Assembly: GCA_016719855.1 (NCBI GenBank)
Contig: JADJYH010000003.1
Span: 124,001 to 188,000, forward strand
DNA from: Saprospiraceae bacterium
Lineage (GTDB): Bacteria > Bacteroidota > Bacteroidia > Chitinophagales > Saprospiraceae
Reading direction: 5' to 3'
Length of the DNA stretch: 64,000 nt
Numbering within the stretch: the first letter of the stretch is position 1; each line of letters starts with the position of its first letter. This document shows positions 55,276 to 64,000 of this stretch, in pieces. The position numbers were made by a program, and so were the translations under genes. The notes under the pieces are model-generated. The model was not told where the DNA came from, did not search any database, and saw only the letters and a list, made by a program, of their open reading frames with translations.

Positions 55276-55303
55276 GAAAAGAAGTTAAAAGTCAAGTCCT
55301 CGC

Positions 55304-56417
55304 TTATTTTTTTATCAATTTTTTTATGAAAACGCCATTTTGGGTTTGGATTCTTACCAAAAGAACCCCGCTCGGCACTGGCCGCAAGTCCAAATATGCC
55401 TGACTGGCGTAACCAGACCAGCCAGATGACAGTGGGTGGCCATCCAAGGTGATGCATTCAATTTTTTCGAGGTGCAAGTTCGATGATTCCACCGTGAGCC
55501 AGTCTGTGGCTGGATTCGGTGATAAGCCGATTTCTTGCTGCAACGGAATGCTTGGCCCAACCGCATCCACGGGGTCGAGCAGCACGATGGTATCCACCAG
55601 TACCTGCCCTGGGCAAACGACCTGTTCAAGTTCATTGACAATCAGGAAATCGGACGCATCCATCCAGAAATCAACAGCGGTGGAGCGCAAAATCTGTCAA
55701 CTACCATTTCGACCACCCCCAGTGGGCGGGGGAAAAACACGCGTTCATCCCCAAGCCAGCGGCCCCAAAGCCGATGCTGCCCGAAGGCACTGCCCGCCAC
55801 GACTTGGCCAACGTGTTCGTCGCAGTCACGAACATCAGGTCGCCGGGCAGGGTGTCAGGAAAGACCATCGTGAACGAATCTTTCACGTTGTCGGGGTCGT
55901 AGGTTAGGTTGAAGGCAATCCCAAGTGCCCCAGCAGAAGGTGGCACGTTCGGTGGATAAAACAGCGAGAGTTCGGCATAAAAGTATCGCTCACCATTGCC
56001 GTATCCCGGTCGAAATCAATGCGCAGAATGGGCTTTGGGACATGAAAAACAGGTGTCAGGCAGCAAGTAGGGCATAGGCGGGGGTTGTGCTCCGGTTTGG
56101 GTGCTGTCAAAGTTCAGGGCGATGGCATCAATGTCGAACGAGTCAATGAGGCCGTTGCCGTCGCTGTCGCAAAACCCAAGGTTTACGCCGCTCACTGGCA
56201 ATGCTTGCAGCCACTGCTGCGGTAGAAACTGTGGCAGCCAGTCGAGCGTGGCGCCCGGACGCGGGAACCCCTCCTGCCCGTAGGCCACGCCGATGGGCAG
56301 GAGGTCGTACTGGTTGGCCACACCGTCGTTGTTGGCATCGCCGGGAAAAAGGATGATGGGTTGCGCCGCCAAATGCAGGCTGCACAGGAAAGAAAGCAAA
56401 AAAATGAATCGGCACAT
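55304..56417 (-). CDS. secreted dockerin-like/cohesin-like protein with T9SS tail (two or more frameshifts)
   Basis: About 370 residues. Signal peptide FIFLLSFLCSLHLAAQ, then two dockerin-type calcium loops (PGDANNDGVANQYDLLPIGV and CDSDGNGLIDSFDIDAIALN). Next comes a cohesin-like beta domain (RIDFDRDTAMVSDTF, LGIAFNLTYDPDNVKDSFTM, FVTATNTLAKSW) and a type A sorting tail (IGLSPNPATDWLTVESSNLH). Breaks near 56030, 55955 and 55695. Both halves of a dockerin/cohesin pair in one chain are typical of Bacteroidota surface proteins rather than cellulosomes. Confidence 0.75.
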
Positions 56418-56447
56418 GGTATTTTTGTTGAATCAAAAAAATGCGGG

Positions 56448-57841
56448 ATGCACCAAAGCAAACTCCTCGATTTACTTCGCAAGTTAAGCCCAAAGCAATT
56501 GTCACGAGCCGGGGATTTCGTGGCTTCGCCGTATTTTAACAAAAACAGGGACAACATCCTGTTTTTCAATTACTTACAAAAACATGCGCCCGATTTTGAC
56601 CATAAAAATTTGGCAAAGGAAACGGCCATTCAGAAAATCGCCACCGAGAAACCGCTCGATGAGAAGTCGCTGACCTACCTGATGAGCCAACTCACCAAAC
56701 TACTCGAAACCTTTTTGGCGGTCGAAACCCTACTGGAAGACGGGTTTGAAATGCCGCTTTCCTTGCTCAAAAAATACCACCAGCTCGGCTTGCAACGCCA
56801 CCAGAAGCCAACTGAAGACTTCATCGAAAAGCCTTTGGAAAAAATGCCGCTCCGCAATGCCGATTTTTCCAAAAGCAATTGATTTTCAAGCGTTTGCAGT
56901 ACGAATATTCCAACCCCAACCAACGGGGCTTCAACGAAAAACTGCAGATGGCTGCCGATGCGCTCGAACTTACTTTTTGATTGAAAACTCCGCATGCCAG
57001 CGAAATGCAAAACATTGAACAATTCGCTAAACCTCAATATCGGCTGCCTTTCATGGGCAAGTAATGGGTTGATTGGGCAGCAGGGGAGGAATTTAGCGCT
57101 GGAACCAACCATCCAAATTTATCGGCAAATATTTCTGATGCTGCACAATACCGAAGAACCTCGGCATTTCGAGGAGGCAAAAAGACTGCTGACCACGCAC
57201 GGCCACCGCTTTGAGGCGCACGAGTTGAAGCAACTTTACACCCTCCTCCTCAACTATTGCACCCGCCGCATCAACCGTTTCAACGACGAAATTTTTTGGC
57301 ACGAGTACCTGGAAATCAACAAGTTGCTGCTCGAAAATGGGCTAATTTTTGAGAACGGATACCTGCCGCCCTGGCGCTACACCAACCTCGTAACGGTCGG
57401 CCTGCGCACTGGGCAAACCGACTGGACGCACGGTTTTATCCATCGGTACAGGGGCAAGCTATTGCCTGCCTATTCCGAAAACCTGTTCCGGTACAACCTC
57501 GCACAATTCCATTTTCATCAACAGGATTTTGACAATGCGCAGCGGGAGCTGGTGCACGTGGAATTCACCGACGTCCTGCTCAACTTGGGCGTCCGCAGCC
57601 TGCTCATCAAGATTTATTTTGAAACTGGGCAAGACGAAATCCTCTACTCGTACCTCGAAGCCACCCGGATTTTTTGCTTCGCAACAAACTTCCTCGACAA
57701 GCGGGTGAAGCAGCAAATGAAAAAGTTCGTGGAATACTGCGGCAAGCTCTTGAAGGCGCAACGATGGCGGAACTGCAATTCCGCGGCAGCGGAATGCTGC
57801 ACCGTGACTGGCTGGGAAGCTGGCAGCAGAAAAGAATTTGA
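56448..57841 (+). CDS. conserved Bacteroidota hypothetical protein (frameshifts)
   Basis: About 460 residues. ATG 56448 gives MHQSKLLDLLRKLSPKQLSR-AGDFVASPYFNKN, then LTYLMSQLTKLLETFLAVET. Later blocks IYRQIFLMLHNTEEPRHFEE and LLNYCTRRINRFNDEIFWHE, then LRTGQTDWTHGFIHRYRGKL, suggest a helical, TPR-like repeat protein. The frame breaks near 56870, between 56900 and 57010, and near 57755, after which MAELQFRGSGMLHRDWLGSW runs to TGA 57839. A long family in Saprospiria-like genomes; function unknown. From 57842 to 58045 I see no gene. Confidence 0.7.
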
Positions 57842-58045
57842 CATCCGCAGAGCGGCGAGAATAGTGTTGAAACCGGGATTGAGCACCAGCGGTGCGGCAA
57901 GAATATTACGCATCGCTGGGCTCAACATGAAGGCTTGCGTTTTCCGCCTGCGGCAGGTGATTTTTCAGTGTTTAATCCTCGAAACTCAAGTTTTTTCAAA
58001 AAATTGCTTGCTCAATTTTCGGTTGCAGTCAAAATTGCCCAGTTC

Positions 58046-58053
58046 TACCTTTG
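58046..58053 (+). promoter_or_regulatory. -7 box before ada
   Basis: TACCTTTG, exact TAnnTTTG, 24 bases before ATG 58078. Confidence 0.6.
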
Positions 58054-58077
58054 ACCCGTATCAAAAAATTTAATGAA

Positions 58078-59126
58078 ATGACAAGTACGAAACTACCTGA
58101 CCACACGACGATGTACCAAGCGCTGGTGAACAAAGACACCAATTTTGAGGGCATTTTTTTCGCCGGCATCAAGACCACGGGCATTTTTTGCCGACCAAGC
58201 TGCACCGCCCGCAAGCCCAAGCCCGAAAACGTGGAATACTACACCAGTGCTAGCGAGGCCATCCGCCACGGCTATCGCCCCTGCAAGGTTTGCCACCCAA
58301 TGGAGCTTAAGGACGCCACCCCCGCCTGGCTCAAAGGGCTGCTGAAAGAAATCGCCGCCGACCCCTCCATCCGGCTCCGCAATGCCGACCTACAGGCCCG
58401 AGAACTGCAGCCGGAGCGGGTGAGCCGTTGGTTCAAAAAGACGCACGGCATCACCTTCCAAGCCTACCTTCGGATGCTGCGCATCAACCAGGCTTTTGGG
58501 CAAATAAAGTACGGAGAAAGTGTGACGGACACTGCGTTCAGCAACGGTTACGAGTCGTTGAGCGGCTTTGGCGATTCGTTCAAAAAAACCACAGGGTTTG
58601 CACCAACAGAAAGCCCCAACAAGAAAATCATCACGGTCATCCGCCTGCTGACCCCGCTCGGCCCGATGATGGCCGGGGCCACGGACGAGGGCATTTGCCT
58701 GCTCGAATTCACCGACCGACGGATGCTGGAAACGCAGCTTGCCCGCTTAAAAAAACACCTCAAAGCCGAAGTGGTGTCAGGCGAGCATCCGCATTTCAGG
58801 GCGCTCGACGAGCAGTTGAAGGATTATTTTGCTGGAAAATTGAAGGAATTTGACCTGCCGCTGGTGCTAACGGCACGGATTTTCAGCAGCGGGTTTGGGC
58901 GGAGCTGCAAACGATTCCCAGTGGAAAAACCCGCTCGTACAAGGAGCAAGCGGAAGGCATTGGCAACCCGAAGGCGGTGCGGGCGGTGGCCAAGGCCAAT
59001 GGCGACAACCGCATCTCCATCATCGTGCCCTGCCACCGGGTCATCGGGTCGGATGGTGCGCTGACGGGCTACGGCGGTGGGCTTTGGCGGAAAAAATGGC
59101 TGCTCGAACATGAAATTGAAAATTGA
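58078..59126 (+). CDS. ada: Ada-type methylphosphotriester/O6-methylguanine repair protein and regulator (one frameshift)
   Basis: About 349 residues. Zinc/phosphotriester domain with Cys38, Cys42, Cys69 and Cys72 (GIFCRPSCTARKPKPENVEY, YRPCKVCHP); AraC-type HTH (RVSRWFKKTHGITFQAYLRM, VTDTAFSNGYESLSGFGDSF); Ogt domain with the acceptor Cys in ISIIVPCHRVIGSDGALTGY. The frame breaks near 58885, leaving the active site in another frame; the natural stop is TGA 59124-59126. Full-length Ada gives an adaptive response to methylating agents: repair plus activation of its own promoter. Confidence 0.92.
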
Positions 59127-59182
59127 GTTATTGGGTTATTTTAGTCCAGAGTACTTTGAATAACCCAATAACTCAATAACTC
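59121..59182. terminator. TTATTGGG/CCCAATAA microrepeat hairpin between convergent genes
   Basis: AATTGAGTTATTGGGTTATT (59121-59140) pairs with AATAACCCAATAACTCAATA (59159-59178) and serves both ada and the SurA-like gene, touching both stop codons. Confidence 0.8.
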
Positions 59183-60541
59183 AGGGCTTTGCCCCTTCGA
59201 GCCACTTGTGAATCCCGGTGCAGCCGAGAAAACTCTGGTCAATTCGTATGAAGGTAGAAAGCACTTTTTCCTCCACCCATTCAGCGGTTTGCGAGGATTT
59301 TTTTTGCTCGATGGCGGCAGTTTGGATTTTGGCGTAGTCCTTTTCCAAGCTGGCGACGTGTGGCTGCGACCGGCTTTGGAGTTGGACAATCCGGTAAAAA
59401 GTCTCGCCCCTTGGGTCGGTGTAGCTGAACGGCTTTGAAAACTCGCCCAATTTCATCGTGTCAATGGTGAAATAAATGGACGGTTCGAGGTCGCCGATTT
59501 CAAAAAGTTGTTGCCGCTGGCCTGGTTCACGAGCTTGCCGTCGTTGTTGTAGCTCTGCACTTCTTTGTACCCGTAATATTTCACGGCTTTTGAAAAGCTA
59601 GTGCTGTCGGTGACCAATAGTTGGCGCACGGAGTCCAGTTTGTGCATGGTCAGTTCGAGGTCGGCGTCGGTAATTTCTGGTTTCACGAGGATGTGCCGGG
59701 TGCTGATGCTGTTGCCCCGGCGGCCTAGCAACTGGATGAGGTGGAAGCCAAATTCCGACTCCACCACTTCCGAGATTTCGTTGTCGTCGAGCTTGTAGGC
59801 GGCTGCCTCGAATGCCGCCACGAACTTGCCACGCTTCGTCCAGCCAAGGTCGCCGCCGATGCGGGCGCTGGCGAAGTCATCGGAGTATTTTTTGGCGAGT
59901 TCTTCAAACGACTCCCCGCCTTCCACGATTCGCTTGCGGATGGCTTCCAGCTTTTCGATGGCCTTGCGGCGCTCGGTTTCGTTGATTTGGGGCTTCATCA
60001 CGATTTCGCCGATTTCTACCTCGGAGTTGAAGTATGGCAGGCTGTCACGGGGTATCTTTTTGAAAAAAGCTTTTACTTCGGAGGGTGTCACGCTGATGCC
60101 CTCCATCACTTTGCTGCGCATCCGGTCGGCCAGGAGTTGGTTCCGCAAATCTTCCCGAAAAGTCTCCCTAACCTCGCCAATGGACTGGCCATAATAGTCC
60201 TCAAACTGGTTGACATCGCCGCCCATGTAATCGAGGATTTGCTCGATGCGGGCGCCCAATTGGGCTTCTACCTCCTCGTCGGTCACAGCTACGCTGTCAA
60301 TTTTTGCTTGGTTGATGAGCAGTTTTTGCGTTAGCAAATTGTCCAACATCAGGCAGCGGGCGTCCGGTGGAAGCTTGCCGCCCTGCCGCTCGCCGATGAG
60401 CGCCAGTTGCTCCTCCAACTCGGAAAGCAGCACGTACTCGTTTCCCACGTTGGCTATCACTTTGTCAATCACTTCACGTTGCGCCACCAATTGCGAAGCG
60501 AAAAAGATGGTCAAAAATCCGAGGGCAATTCTTTTTATCAT
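59181..60541 (-). CDS. SurA-type peptidyl-prolyl isomerase (one frameshift)
   Basis: About 453 residues, periplasmic outer-membrane-protein chaperone. Signal ALGFLTIFFASQLVAQ; SurA N-domain EVIDKVIANVGNEYVLLSEL and MLDNLLTQKLLINQAKID; first parvulin GEIVMKPQ to GFHLIQLLGRRG (with DLGWTKRGKFVAAFEAAAYK); second parvulin-like domain from STRHILVKPEITDADLELTM. The frame breaks near 59505 and the tail continues as PRGETFYRIVQLQSRSQPHV. ATG 60541 is preferred to 60577 (starts at MIKRIALG). Third of three consecutive parvulin genes. Confidence 0.9.
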
Positions 60542-60553
60542 TGGTAATTTTTT

Positions 60554-60631
60554 ATTGGCGTTTTGGCTTATTAGCAAATTGGCGTTTTAGGTAGTCCTTG
60601 CCTAACACGCCAAAACACTAACCAGCCAACC
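60554..60631. repeat. TTGGCGTTTT microrepeat palindrome
   Basis: TTGGCGTTTTGGCTTATTAG and TTGGCGTTTTAGGTAG face CCTAACACGCCAAAACACTA in the gap between two parvulin genes. Confidence 0.65.
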
Positions 60632-60636
60632 CGCCC

Positions 60637-61539
60637 CTACTCGTACACTTCCATGTTTTTTTTGCGCATAGCCTCTTCGTAGAGTTTGTCTTTCAGTTCT
60701 TCGAGTAGCGCTGTTTTTCTTTTGTGCAAAATAACCTTTCTGGCTTGGCTCTCGATGTACGAAAGTGGCGCAATTTCCTTTTTTCGCACCAATTCGAGCA
60801 CTTTGAAATAGTACACGAAGTTTTCGTCCCGCTGGATAAAGTCCCTGTGGTTGTCCACGTTGTCAACGGTCAACGTGCCTTGGGGCATGTAGGCGGCTAT
60901 GTCGTCCACGTTGTACCAGGTGCTGTCCTGCAAATGGTGAACGGCGGCATGTTGGCTGCACCACCTTGCCAGTTCGGCAAAGTCTTCGCCTTTGCTGCTG
61001 TTCCACCAGTCCTGCGCCTTATCGGAGCCGGGGGCATTTCGGGGTGCCTTTATGAAGCGGCATCGGAGGATGGGCGTTTCGAGCTGGTACTGCTCCTTGT
61101 TTTTTTCGTAAAACTCCTGCAACTGCACCGTCGTTACGGTCGAGTCCAGCAGTCGGTTCATCACGATATTGCCGTAGTTGTTCTTGATGAGCGAAGCGCG
61201 ATAGTCGGCCACCAGTTTTTCCAGGTTCAAGTCTTTCGGGATGTTCTTCTCTGCCTCGTTTAGCAGGGCCATTTCCCGCATCCAGTACCGCACGAAGGTG
61301 TTGATGATAACGGTGCTGTCCTCTCCGGTGATGCCCTCTGGCAACATGCCCTCCATGTCGGAGAGGTAAAGTGTTTTGTCGTAAATGCGGCCAAGCTTTC
61401 GGTCGTCCTTCGAGCGTTTCCCGTCTTTGGTGCAGCCCAACAATTGCCCAAAAATCAGCACTAACAAAAGCAGAAACCAGGCGGGGCTATACGCCCCGCC
61501 TGGTTTAACTTCCGTGTTTGTTTTTTTTGAAACGCCCAT
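60637..61539 (-). CDS. parvulin-family lipoprotein
   Basis: 300 residues. N-terminus KPGGAYSPAWFLLLLVLIFG followed by QLLGC, a lipobox with Cys at 36. The body is the SurA-like helical cradle: LYLSDMEGMLPEGI, NTFVRYWMREMALLNEAEKN, LVADYRASLIKNNYGNIVMN and EFYEKNKEQYQLETPILRCR. The parvulin active-site blocks are weak, so it may be a chaperone only. Middle gene of a same-strand set with the SurA-like (downstream) and PpiC (upstream) genes. Confidence 0.8.
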   Translation of the reverse strand: MGVSKKTNTEVKPGGAYSPAWFLLLLVLIFGQLLGCTKDGKRSKDDRKLGRIYDKTLYLSDMEGMLPEGITGEDSTVIINTFVRYWMREMALLNEAEKNIPKDLNLEKLVADYRASLIKNNYGNIVMNRLLDSTVTTVQLQEFYEKNKEQYQLETPILRCRFIKAPRNAPGSDKAQDWWNSSKGEDFAELARWCSQHAAVHHLQDSTWYNVDDIAAYMPQGTLTVDNVDNHRDFIQRDENFVYYFKVLELVRKKEIAPLSYIESQARKVILHKRKTALLEELKDKLYEEAMRKKNMEVYE

Positions 61540-61550
61540 GTTGGGTTGTT

Positions 61551-61620
61551 GGCGTGTTGGGCAGTTGGCGTATTGGGTAGGCGCTACCTAAAACGCCAAC
61601 ACGCCAACCACCCAACCCAC
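61551..61620. repeat. GTTGGCGT microrepeat palindrome
   Basis: GTTGTTGGCGTGTTGGGCAG and TTGGCGTATTGGGTAG pair with CTACCTAAAACGCCAACACG and CCAACCACCCAAC, between two parvulin genes. Confidence 0.7.
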
Positions 61621-63599
61621 TATTTTTTCACCATGCTGTTGAACACTTTTTCATTCAACTTCACCTTGTATTCTTTGCGGAGCGCCTCCAACCAGCGCTT
61701 CTCCAAGTAGTCCTGGTAGTCGGCCACGACGTAGCCACGGGCCTCTTGCAAGGTCTTCTGGCCTGGGGGCAGCATCTGCTCCAACTTGAAGAAGTTGTAG
61801 GACTTGTCCCGCTTGCTGATGTCAACGGCCGAAAGCGCACCGATTTTCCACTCCATTTTGTCCACCACTTCGTTGCGGCCTTTTTCGTACTGCTTCTCGA
61901 TGCGGCTCAGGATTTTCTCCTCTTCGGTGTTGAACTTGGCAAGCACGGCCTCCGGGTCGTTGTGCTTCGAAAACTCCCGGATCTGGTTGATTTTGTCCTT
62001 TGATTTTTCCACCAAAGCGTATTGGCTCACCACCGCACGCTCCTCCCATTTGAAGTTGGTTTTGTTTTTTTCAAAAAATGCTTCCAGCCCAACGGAGTCG
62101 GCAGAGGCTTTGTCCCAAACCTCCATTTTCGTCACTTCAAACAGCATCACGCCCTCCTCGTACTCCCGCATCAGCGATTTGAATTCAGGGTATTTGGTCT
62201 CCAGCAGGTGCTCCTCATGCTTGAGGGCCGTCTCGCCGATGTAGTCGGTGTACAAGCTTTTTACCGCCTCAGCCACGCCGGACGTAGCCATTTGCTGGCG
62301 CTTGCGGGAGGCCTTGCCGCAGTAGTCGGCAAAATCGCCCAACGTGATTTTTTCAGTGTTGCCGAAGGCAAAAAGCGGCTTCGTGGAGGGTGATTCCGGC
62401 GCTTTCCATTTGTATGTCAAAAAACTTTTGGTTGTGTCCGCTTCTAAGGTGGCGATAAAATCGGACAGCGTTGTACGGTCTTCCGTAAAATTGCTCTCCC
62501 GCTTGATGCGCTCTACCATTTTCAATCTGGACAATTCGAAGCGGGCGTCCTGCTTGATTTGGTTTTGCAACCTCGATTTCACCACCGCAAATGGCTCGTT
62601 ACTTTTTAGGCTGATCCGCTTGATGATGTGCCAACCGATGGTCGTTTGCACGGGCGTTGAAAAATCGCCATCGTTCTTGAGGGAAAAGGCGGCGTCCTCG
62701 AAAACCCTTTCGTAGCGGTTGATGCCGAAGAAGCCGATGTAGCCGCCCTTGGCGGAAGTGCCCTGGTCCATTGAGGATGATTTGGCCAAATCCTCGAAAT
62801 TGGCGCCACCCTGGAGCAAGGTGTAAAGCGAGTCAACGGCTCGGCGGGCCTTGATGCCGTCCGGGAACTTGTCGAGGCGCACCATGATATGTGCCACCTC
62901 CACCTCGCCCCGGGCTGGGCGCCGACCATGCACCAGGAACAGGTGGTAGCCCCCAGTGGTACGGATAGGCCCCTGTATTTTCCCAATCGGGCTGTTGTAG
63001 GCAGCGGTTTCCAGTGCATAGAATCCATTGGGGAAAAGGGCGGTTACGAAACCGATATGCCCCATGTTTTTCGACACCGATTTGTCGGTGGAATAGACCA
63101 TTGCGGTAGCGGCAAAGTCCTCACCGGCTTCCAGTTTTTTCTTGGCCTCCAATAGCTTGTTGTAGGCTGTCAGGGTGTCGGCTGGGGATGCGTTCGGTGC
63201 CAAGTTTATCATGATATGGCTCACATCCACGTCCTGTTTGGTGCGTTCGTAAGCTTCGTCCACCAGTTTTTCGGTCACTTCCCGGTCAATGAGGTACGAG
63301 TCGGCGAGCTGGCGGCGGTATCCATCGAGTTCTTGTTTGAGGGAAGATATGGTATCGAGCTTCATGTCCTTGGCCTTTTTCACCTTCAGCTTGAAGTTGG
63401 TGTAGAGGTCGAGGTACTCTTGCAGGCTTGCCTTTGAAAAATCGGCCTTGTCGCCGTTTGTTTTTGAGTAAATGTACTTGAATTCCGAGAGGTGGACTGG
63501 CGTTTCCCCAACGGAGAAAAGCACAGGGTCATCTTTTTGGGCAAAAAGGGCGGTAGCGGAAACGAAGGCAAAGAGCAAAATCAAAAAACGATTCAGCAT
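61620..63599 (-). CDS. periplasmic peptidyl-prolyl isomerase with two parvulin domains
   Basis: About 659 residues. Signal RFLILLFAFVSATALFAQ from ATG 63599. N-domain PVLFSVGETPVHLSEFKYIY and TNFKLKVKKAKDMKLDTISS; parvulin 1 VSHIMINLAPNASPADTLTA to GGYHLFLVHGRRPA; parvulin 2 VAHIMVRLDKFPDGIKARRA to TIGWHIIKRISLKS; helical C-terminal region ending KLNEKVFNSMVKK. First gene of the three-gene set. Outer-membrane protein folding factor of the PpiC/SurA type. Confidence 0.92.
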   Translation of the reverse strand: MLNRFLILLFAFVSATALFAQKDDPVLFSVGETPVHLSEFKYIYSKTNGDKADFSKASLQEYLDLYTNFKLKVKKAKDMKLDTISSLKQELDGYRRQLADSYLIDREVTEKLVDEAYERTKQDVDVSHIMINLAPNASPADTLTAYNKLLEAKKKLEAGEDFAATAMVYSTDKSVSKNMGHIGFVTALFPNGFYALETAAYNSPIGKIQGPIRTTGGYHLFLVHGRRPARGEVEVAHIMVRLDKFPDGIKARRAVDSLYTLLQGGANFEDLAKSSSMDQGTSAKGGYIGFFGINRYERVFEDAAFSLKNDGDFSTPVQTTIGWHIIKRISLKSNEPFAVVKSRLQNQIKQDARFELSRLKMVERIKRESNFTEDRTTLSDFIATLEADTTKSFLTYKWKAPESPSTKPLFAFGNTEKITLGDFADYCGKASRKRQQMATSGVAEAVKSLYTDYIGETALKHEEHLLETKYPEFKSLMREYEEGVMLFEVTKMEVWDKASADSVGLEAFFEKNKTNFKWEERAVVSQYALVEKSKDKINQIREFSKHNDPEAVLAKFNTEEEKILSRIEKQYEKGRNEVVDKMEWKIGALSAVDISKRDKSYNFFKLEQMLPPGQKTLQEARGYVVADYQDYLEKRWLEALRKEYKVKLNEKVFNSMVKK

Positions 63600-63717
63600 G
63601 ATAGGATGTATTTTGGTTATCAAAATGCTTAGCACGATTGCCGGGTTTTGTACCAAAACGGCGGCAGTATTTTTCGGGGCTGCGATGGAAAATAGCGCAG
63701 CAGCGAAAAAAGCGTCG

Positions 63718-63725
63718 CAAAAGTA
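63718..63725 (-). promoter_or_regulatory. -7 box of the parvulin gene set
   Basis: On the minus strand TACTTTTG fits TAnnTTTG, about 120 bases before ATG 63599. Confidence 0.5.
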
Positions 63726-63805
63726 GTAAAAATTAAAGGCGGTCGCTGTTTTGCCCTTGCCATTTGAATTTCATTTGATTTTGTGCCCAATCCTCGCATT
63801 TAAGC

Positions 63806-63813
63806 TATTTTTG
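63806..63813 (+). promoter_or_regulatory. -7 box before lysS
   Basis: TATTTTTG fits TAnnTTTG with a TTG about 22 bases upstream. Confidence 0.55.
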
Positions 63814-63825
63814 CGCACTTTTTTT

Positions 63826-63899
63826 TAGTTATGAGTTTTGAGTTATGAGATATGCCATGCTCCAAACCAAATCTCATAACTCATAACTCATAATTCAAA
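63826..63899. repeat. TTATGAG microrepeat palindrome before lysS
   Basis: TAGTTATGAGTTTTGAGTTA and TGAGATATG face CAAATCTCATAACTCATAAC and TCATAATTC. It lies in the lysS leader, directly before ATG 63902. Confidence 0.75.
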
Positions 63900-63901
63900 G
63901 C

Positions 63902-64000
63902 ATGTCCGAACAAGAACTCGTCCGCCGTGACAACTTGCAGAAAATCAAAGACTTGGGCATCAACCCCTACCCGCCCGAGCTGTTCCCCGTGAACGTGACT
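63902..64000 (+). CDS. lysS: lysyl-tRNA synthetase, N-terminus (cut by window edge)
   Basis: 33 codons: MSEQELVRRDNLQKIKDLGI followed by NPYPPELFPVNVT, the typical N-terminal leader of class II bacterial LysRS (…R-x-x-K-L-x-x-L-x-x-x-G-x-x-P-Y-P). The start ATG directly follows the TTATGAG palindrome. Confidence 0.85.
   Translation, partial: MSEQELVRRDNLQKIKDLGINPYPPELFPVNVT

Noticed and set aside
57644..57928. Minus-strand ORF starting MLSPAMRNILAAPLVLNPGF
   Set aside because: Mostly antisense to the end of the 56448 gene; no family recognised and no promoter or ribosome-binding site.

Overview
The window comes from a Bacteroidota chromosome, most likely a Saprospiria-type gliding or filamentous lineage. 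The evidence is several secreted proteins with type A sorting tails of the type IX secretion system (T9SS), one-piece hybrid two-component sensors with Reg_prop/Y_Y_Y propellers, an SRP RNA of Bacteroidota shape, TAnnTTTG -7 promoter boxes, and the runs rpoA-rplQ, secG and three consecutive parvulin genes. I see no prophage, integron, CRISPR array, tRNA or rRNA. The genus is inference.

Layout. 1-2 kb: end of the ribosomal/RNA polymerase operon (rpoA, rplQ) and a strong terminator. 2-13.4 kb: a giant T9SS adhesin-like protein with three kinds of tandem repeat, then a hybrid sensor kinase/AraC regulator. 13.6-16.2 kb: small membrane, lipoprotein and LuxR-type genes. 16.2-19.8 kb: an AT-rich, repeat-rich patch with small unknown genes, a CsgG-like gene and broken genes. 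19.9-30.9 kb: phospholipase/nuclease-like enzyme, a lamin-tail T9SS protein, an RRM protein, SRP RNA plus a broken second copy, tricorn protease, a DUF4231 protein and an EamA transporter. 31-36.6 kb: housekeeping (eIF1/SUI1, prmC, rdgB, secG), a CMP-sugar synthetase-like gene and a VapBC-like module. 36.6-47.7 kb: CotH protein, a bacterial GRAS-domain protein with an aminotransferase, three conserved unknowns, a LytS/LytTR-type sensor pair and a globin. 47.7-59.1 kb: a dead Uma2 gene, a UvrD helicase, gene fragments, SDR, a TolB-like lipoprotein, an arsenic-type cluster (arsR, a Cys-rich micro-ORF, DUF6428, arsN-like) and ada. 59.2-64 kb: three parvulin/SurA-type chaperone genes and the start of lysS.

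Most interesting points. (1) A GRAS protein with all the hallmark motifs of plant gibberellin-signalling GRAS proteins lies next to a HisC-like aminotransferase. (2) An ArsR operator palindrome occurs twice, once before arsR and once before an unannotated 26-residue peptide ending in a Cys-rich tail. (3) At least a dozen intergenic palindromes are built from tandem 7-9 bp microrepeats, each with a different word; one lies inside uvrD. (4) The SRP RNA has a decayed 3' copy just downstream. (5) A second copy of the 3' end of the CMP-sugar synthetase gene flanks a toxin-antitoxin module.

Caution: about twenty otherwise well conserved genes are split by one-base frameshifts, many in homopolymers. 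I read these mainly as sequencing or assembly errors and describe such genes as single units. Genuine pseudogenes (in-frame stops, fragments, chimeras) are marked separately.
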